A DNA stretch of 8,499 nt, taken from assembly GCA_002171675.1 (NCBI GenBank), contig NHDX01000020.1, forward strand, positions 14,794-23,292. Direction: 5' to 3'. Below are positions 6,308-8,499 of the stretch, piece after piece. The notes beneath the pieces are model-generated. The model saw nothing but the letters and a program-made list of their open reading frames with translations. It made no database searches and was not told the DNA's origin. Within the stretch, counting starts at the first letter, position 1; each line of letters opens with the position of its first letter. The stretch comes from Chloroflexi bacterium TMED70. Lineage in GTDB: Bacteria > Chloroflexota > Dehalococcoidia > Lucifugimonadales > Lucifugimonadaceae. The position numbers and the translations under genes are program-made.

Positions 6308-7147
6308 ATGAGTTATTCTGAAATTGAAAAAATTATTTTACAAGATGATACTAGAGGAATGGCAACTCTTTATGAAAATATAGAAAAAGGATATATTGAA
6401 AGATCAACAGATCTTATTATGGAAAAAAGGGGAGTAGTTTTTATAACTACAGGATTCTATATTTTAAGTGCAAAATCTTCTGAGACAGATGGTCCTCCAG
6501 GTGCAATAGCTCTTGGAAATACCTTAGAAAAACTAGGTTTTGAAGTTTTTTATATAACTGATAAATTTTCATATAAAATAATCTCAGGAATGTCGGATGA
6601 AAAAAAAGTAATAGAATTTCCAATATCTTCTCATTTTGATTCAAATGCTTTTGCAAATGAGTTGATAAAAAATTATGATCCTAAATCAATAATTTCCATT
6701 GAAAGAGCAGGTTTATCTAAAGATGGCAAATATAGAAATTTTAGAGGAATAGATTTCTCAAAATTTAATGCTAAAGTTGACTATTTATTTGAACAACATC
6801 CAAAAACTATAGGTATTTTAGATGGAGGAAATGAAATTGGTAGTGGTAACTATATTAATGAAATAGAAAATATAGGAAATATAATCGAATATCCTTCAAT
6901 TATTACAACATCTGAAAGTATTATATCTAGTACTTCAAATTGGGGCGCCTATGGATTAATTGCTGGCATCTCACTGCATGAAAAAAAGAATTTATTACCC
7001 ACTGTGAAAGATGGGATAAAACTGATCGAAAAAGCTTACAATCTAGGAGCAGTTGAAGGTATGAGTGGAGAATCTAAACCATGGGTTGATGGAAGATCTC
7101 TTGATGAAGATAAAGTTTGTTTAGAAAAACTTAATGCTTTGATTTAG
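6308..7147 (+). CDS. DUF4392 protein, D-glutamate cyclase C-terminal-domain homologue
   Basis: This 279-residue soluble protein matches the C-terminal half of D-glutamate cyclase. The glycine-rich and charged motifs of the family are visible: TTGFYI (47-52) leading to ETDGPPGA (59-66), IERAG (131-135), ILDGGNEIGSGN (170-181), SNWGAYGLIAG (210-220) and GAVEGMSGE (247-255). In vertebrates the domain is fused behind DUF1445; here it is a separate gene whose ATG directly follows the TAA of the DUF1445 gene. The nearest GAGG is 17 nt upstream, too far to be a normal ribosome site, so translation most likely depends on ribosomes finishing DUF1445. That favours equal production of the two proteins and a complex or shared reaction. 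The last 17 bp overlap the end of the convergent MFS gene. The family call is secure; catalytic residues have not been assigned, and the natural substrate could be something other than D-glutamate. Confidence 0.88.
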   Translation: MSYSEIEKIILQDDTRGMATLYENIEKGYIERSTDLIMEKRGVVFITTGFYILSAKSSETDGPPGAIALGNTLEKLGFEVFYITDKFSYKIISGMSDEKKVIEFPISSHFDSNAFANELIKNYDPKSIISIERAGLSKDGKYRNFRGIDFSKFNAKVDYLFEQHPKTIGILDGGNEIGSGNYINEIENIGNIIEYPSIITTSESIISSTSNWGAYGLIAGISLHEKKNLLPTVKDGIKLIEKAYNLGAVEGMSGESKPWVDGRSLDEDKVCLEKLNALI

Positions 7148-8357
7148 TTTTATCTTTTTCTAAAGTTTCTTTTACAAAAAATCTCATAAAAATTATACCT
7201 GTTATAGCGATTATTCCACTTGAGAAACTAGCCGTTGCCAAAGAAAAAGAATTTGCTATTATTCCCATTACCGTGGGACCAGCAGCTCCACCACCATCTG
7301 ATATCAATCTCCATATACCTAAGAATCCGCCTCTATTATCTGGAGGAGACAAGTCAGATCCTATAGTAAGAACTAATCCACTTGATATACCATTCCCAAC
7401 CCCGGATAAAATAGCGGATAAAACCAAAGTGGAATATGACGTTAGAAATAATATTGGACTATCAACAGTTCCAATTAATACTAATGAGAAACCTAATATT
7501 ATAAAAGCAGGTATTCCTGTATATCTTCTACCGAACTTATCCATTATAAAACCTGCAATAGGAAACATAAGTGAGTCTACAGCAAAGCTTAATGTTGTAA
7601 TATATCCAATTTCATCTTTACGCAATCCCATATTATCTCCCCATAAAGGTATAACAATTTCTCTACTTGCTCTCAAAAATTGCAAAGCAACAGCAGCCAT
7701 TCCCGCAGTTAAGTAAGCATTTTTATGATCACTAAATGTACTCCTAAGATCCTGTATGTAACCATCAGAAGATTTTTTATTATTAATCTCAAAGTTTCTA
7801 GACGTAGCTGTTATTAGAATTAATGTTAAAAATGCAATGAATGCTTGAAAAAAGAAAGGAGCTCTAATAGATACAAATTGAGCCAAAATTCCACCAATTA
7901 ATGGTCCAATTATAGTAGCAATTCTTCCCAGTCCACCAAATAAAGATAATGCTTTCCCTCTTTTTTCATTAGGTATTACAGAAGCAATATATGCATGTCT
8001 CGAAATAGACCAAAGAGCGAAACTTGCTCCAGCTAATAATCTTGAAAAAAGAAGTAAAGAAAAATTACCACTTAAACCAGCAAATATTGCACTTACTCCG
8101 AACAATATTACACCAGCTATCATTGTTCTATTAAGCCCAAATCTTCCTACAAGTATCCCTGCAGGAACATCGAATCCCATAGTCCCGAAGTGTCTGGCAG
8201 CTATTAAGAATCCAACTAATAAATCTCCCGACCCAAAAGTATCTCTCGCAAATATTGGTAAAACAGGAATTAATAATCCTTGTCCCATAGAAAGAAGAAA
8301 ACTTGGAGCATACACACTCCAAATAATAGATTTAATTGAAAAATTATCCTTATTCAA
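7131..8357 (-). CDS. Major facilitator superfamily transporter, probable efflux type
   Basis: This 408-residue polytopic membrane protein has the MFS pattern of about twelve helices in two halves with a charged central loop (about 187-213). Loop 2-3 carries a degenerate motif A (GRFGLNR, 71-77), and its repeat in the second half is DKFGRRYTG (273-281). GPLIGGILAQ (151-160) resembles antiporter motif C, and PVLPIFARDTFG (31-42) ends helix 1; both are typical of drug or metabolite proton antiporters of the DHA1 kind. Substrate and direction are not determined. The start shown is TTG at 8355-8357, 4 bp after the stop of the upstream VOC gene. It has no strong ribosome site, and another in-frame TTG ten codons upstream (8385-8387) is possible, so the N-terminus is uncertain. 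It follows the VOC gene in one transcript and overlaps DUF4392 tail to tail by 17 bp, so it is not part of that operon. Confidence 0.88.
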   Translation of the reverse strand: MNKDNFSIKSIIWSVYAPSFLLSMGQGLLIPVLPIFARDTFGSGDLLVGFLIAARHFGTMGFDVPAGILVGRFGLNRTMIAGVILFGVSAIFAGLSGNFSLLLFSRLLAGASFALWSISRHAYIASVIPNEKRGKALSLFGGLGRIATIIGPLIGGILAQFVSIRAPFFFQAFIAFLTLILITATSRNFEINNKKSSDGYIQDLRSTFSDHKNAYLTAGMAAVALQFLRASREIVIPLWGDNMGLRKDEIGYITTLSFAVDSLMFPIAGFIMDKFGRRYTGIPAFIILGFSLVLIGTVDSPILFLTSYSTLVLSAILSGVGNGISSGLVLTIGSDLSPPDNRGGFLGIWRLISDGGGAAGPTVMGIIANSFSLATASFSSGIIAITGIIFMRFFVKETLEKDKTKSKH

Positions 8358-8361
8358 TACA

Positions 8362-8499
8362 TCAAGCGTTCTTAGTATAACCCCAAGCGTCTACAACTCT
8401 ATTAGAATGCTTGATATTATTATGTGTTGCGAACTCTATTGTATTTCCATCCATATCTTGAATATAAATGGCTCTTTGACCATCGTGTCTTATTTGAGG
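8362..8499 (-). CDS. VOC/glyoxalase-fold protein, C-terminal end (partial)
   Basis: Reading leftward from the right edge, 45 codons and a TGA (8362-8364) remain open. The fragment contains AIYIQDMDGNTIEFATHN (residues about 10-27), which matches the closing strand of the vicinal oxygen chelate fold (consensus D-P-D-G-N-x-I-E); the glutamate is the usual last metal ligand. Such proteins include glyoxalase I, ring-cleaving dioxygenases, and fosfomycin or bleomycin resistance proteins; the fragment cannot tell them apart. The stop lies 4 bp before the MFS start, so both genes probably share a transcript. Most of the gene lies outside the window. Confidence 0.75.
   Translation of the reverse strand, partial: PQIRHDGQRAIYIQDMDGNTIEFATHNNIKHSNRVVDAWGYTKNA

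Noticed and set aside
7273..7716. 147-codon plus-strand open frame
   Set aside because: It is antisense to the MFS gene; its proline- and isoleucine-rich composition is the mirror of membrane-helix codons, with no recognisable domain.
1..8499. CRISPR arrays, tRNA/rRNA genes, insertion sequences, phage genes
   Set aside because: I saw no regularly spaced repeats, transposase or integrase motifs, or tRNA-like conserved blocks on either strand.

Overview
This window is strongly AT-rich, compact bacterial DNA (roughly 30% GC by eye) with almost no intergenic space. All of its genes have ordinary bacterial metabolic, translation or transport assignments. Four of the nine genes whose start is visible appear to begin with TTG. 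Shine-Dalgarno sequences are present where there is room for them. The glycyl-tRNA synthetase is the single-chain alpha2 type. SDR, GMC and MFS genes of this flavour, together with low GC and a streamlined layout, suggest a free-living, probably marine bacterium. An AT-rich marine Chloroflexota lineage such as SAR202 is one possibility, but that placement is a guess and no marker in the window proves it.

Layout: (1) 1-647, plus strand: the 3' end of folP overlaps folK by ATGA; these are consecutive steps of folate synthesis. (2) 618-2944, minus strand, read right to left: glyQS, then a TlpA-like thioredoxin-fold lipoprotein, then a small four-helix CopD-like membrane protein. The first two overlap and the last two are 4 bp apart, so this looks like one transcript. 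Its last gene runs 30 bp into folK tail to tail. (3) 2945-3111: a 167-bp divergent control region with a good sigma70-type promoter facing right. (4) 3112-7147, plus strand: a tight four-gene operon of a classical SDR, a GMC-family FAD oxidoreductase, a DUF1445 (UPF0317/YcsI) protein and a DUF4392 protein. (5) 7131-8499, minus strand: the 3' end of a VOC/glyoxalase-fold gene followed by an MFS transporter, which overlaps the DUF4392 gene tail to tail by 17 bp.

The most interesting part is region 4. DUF1445 and DUF4392 are the two halves of vertebrate D-glutamate cyclase (DGLUCY). Here they are separate genes joined with zero spacing (TAA directly followed by ATG). They sit behind two alcohol/hydroxy-acid-type oxidoreductases rather than beside 5-oxoprolinase genes. 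I infer a small catabolic module in which SDR and GMC oxidise a hydroxylated substrate and the DUF1445/DUF4392 pair performs a cyclisation, hydrolysis or dehydration step. The substrate cannot be read from the sequence. I saw no RNA genes, mobile elements, CRISPR arrays or long repeats.
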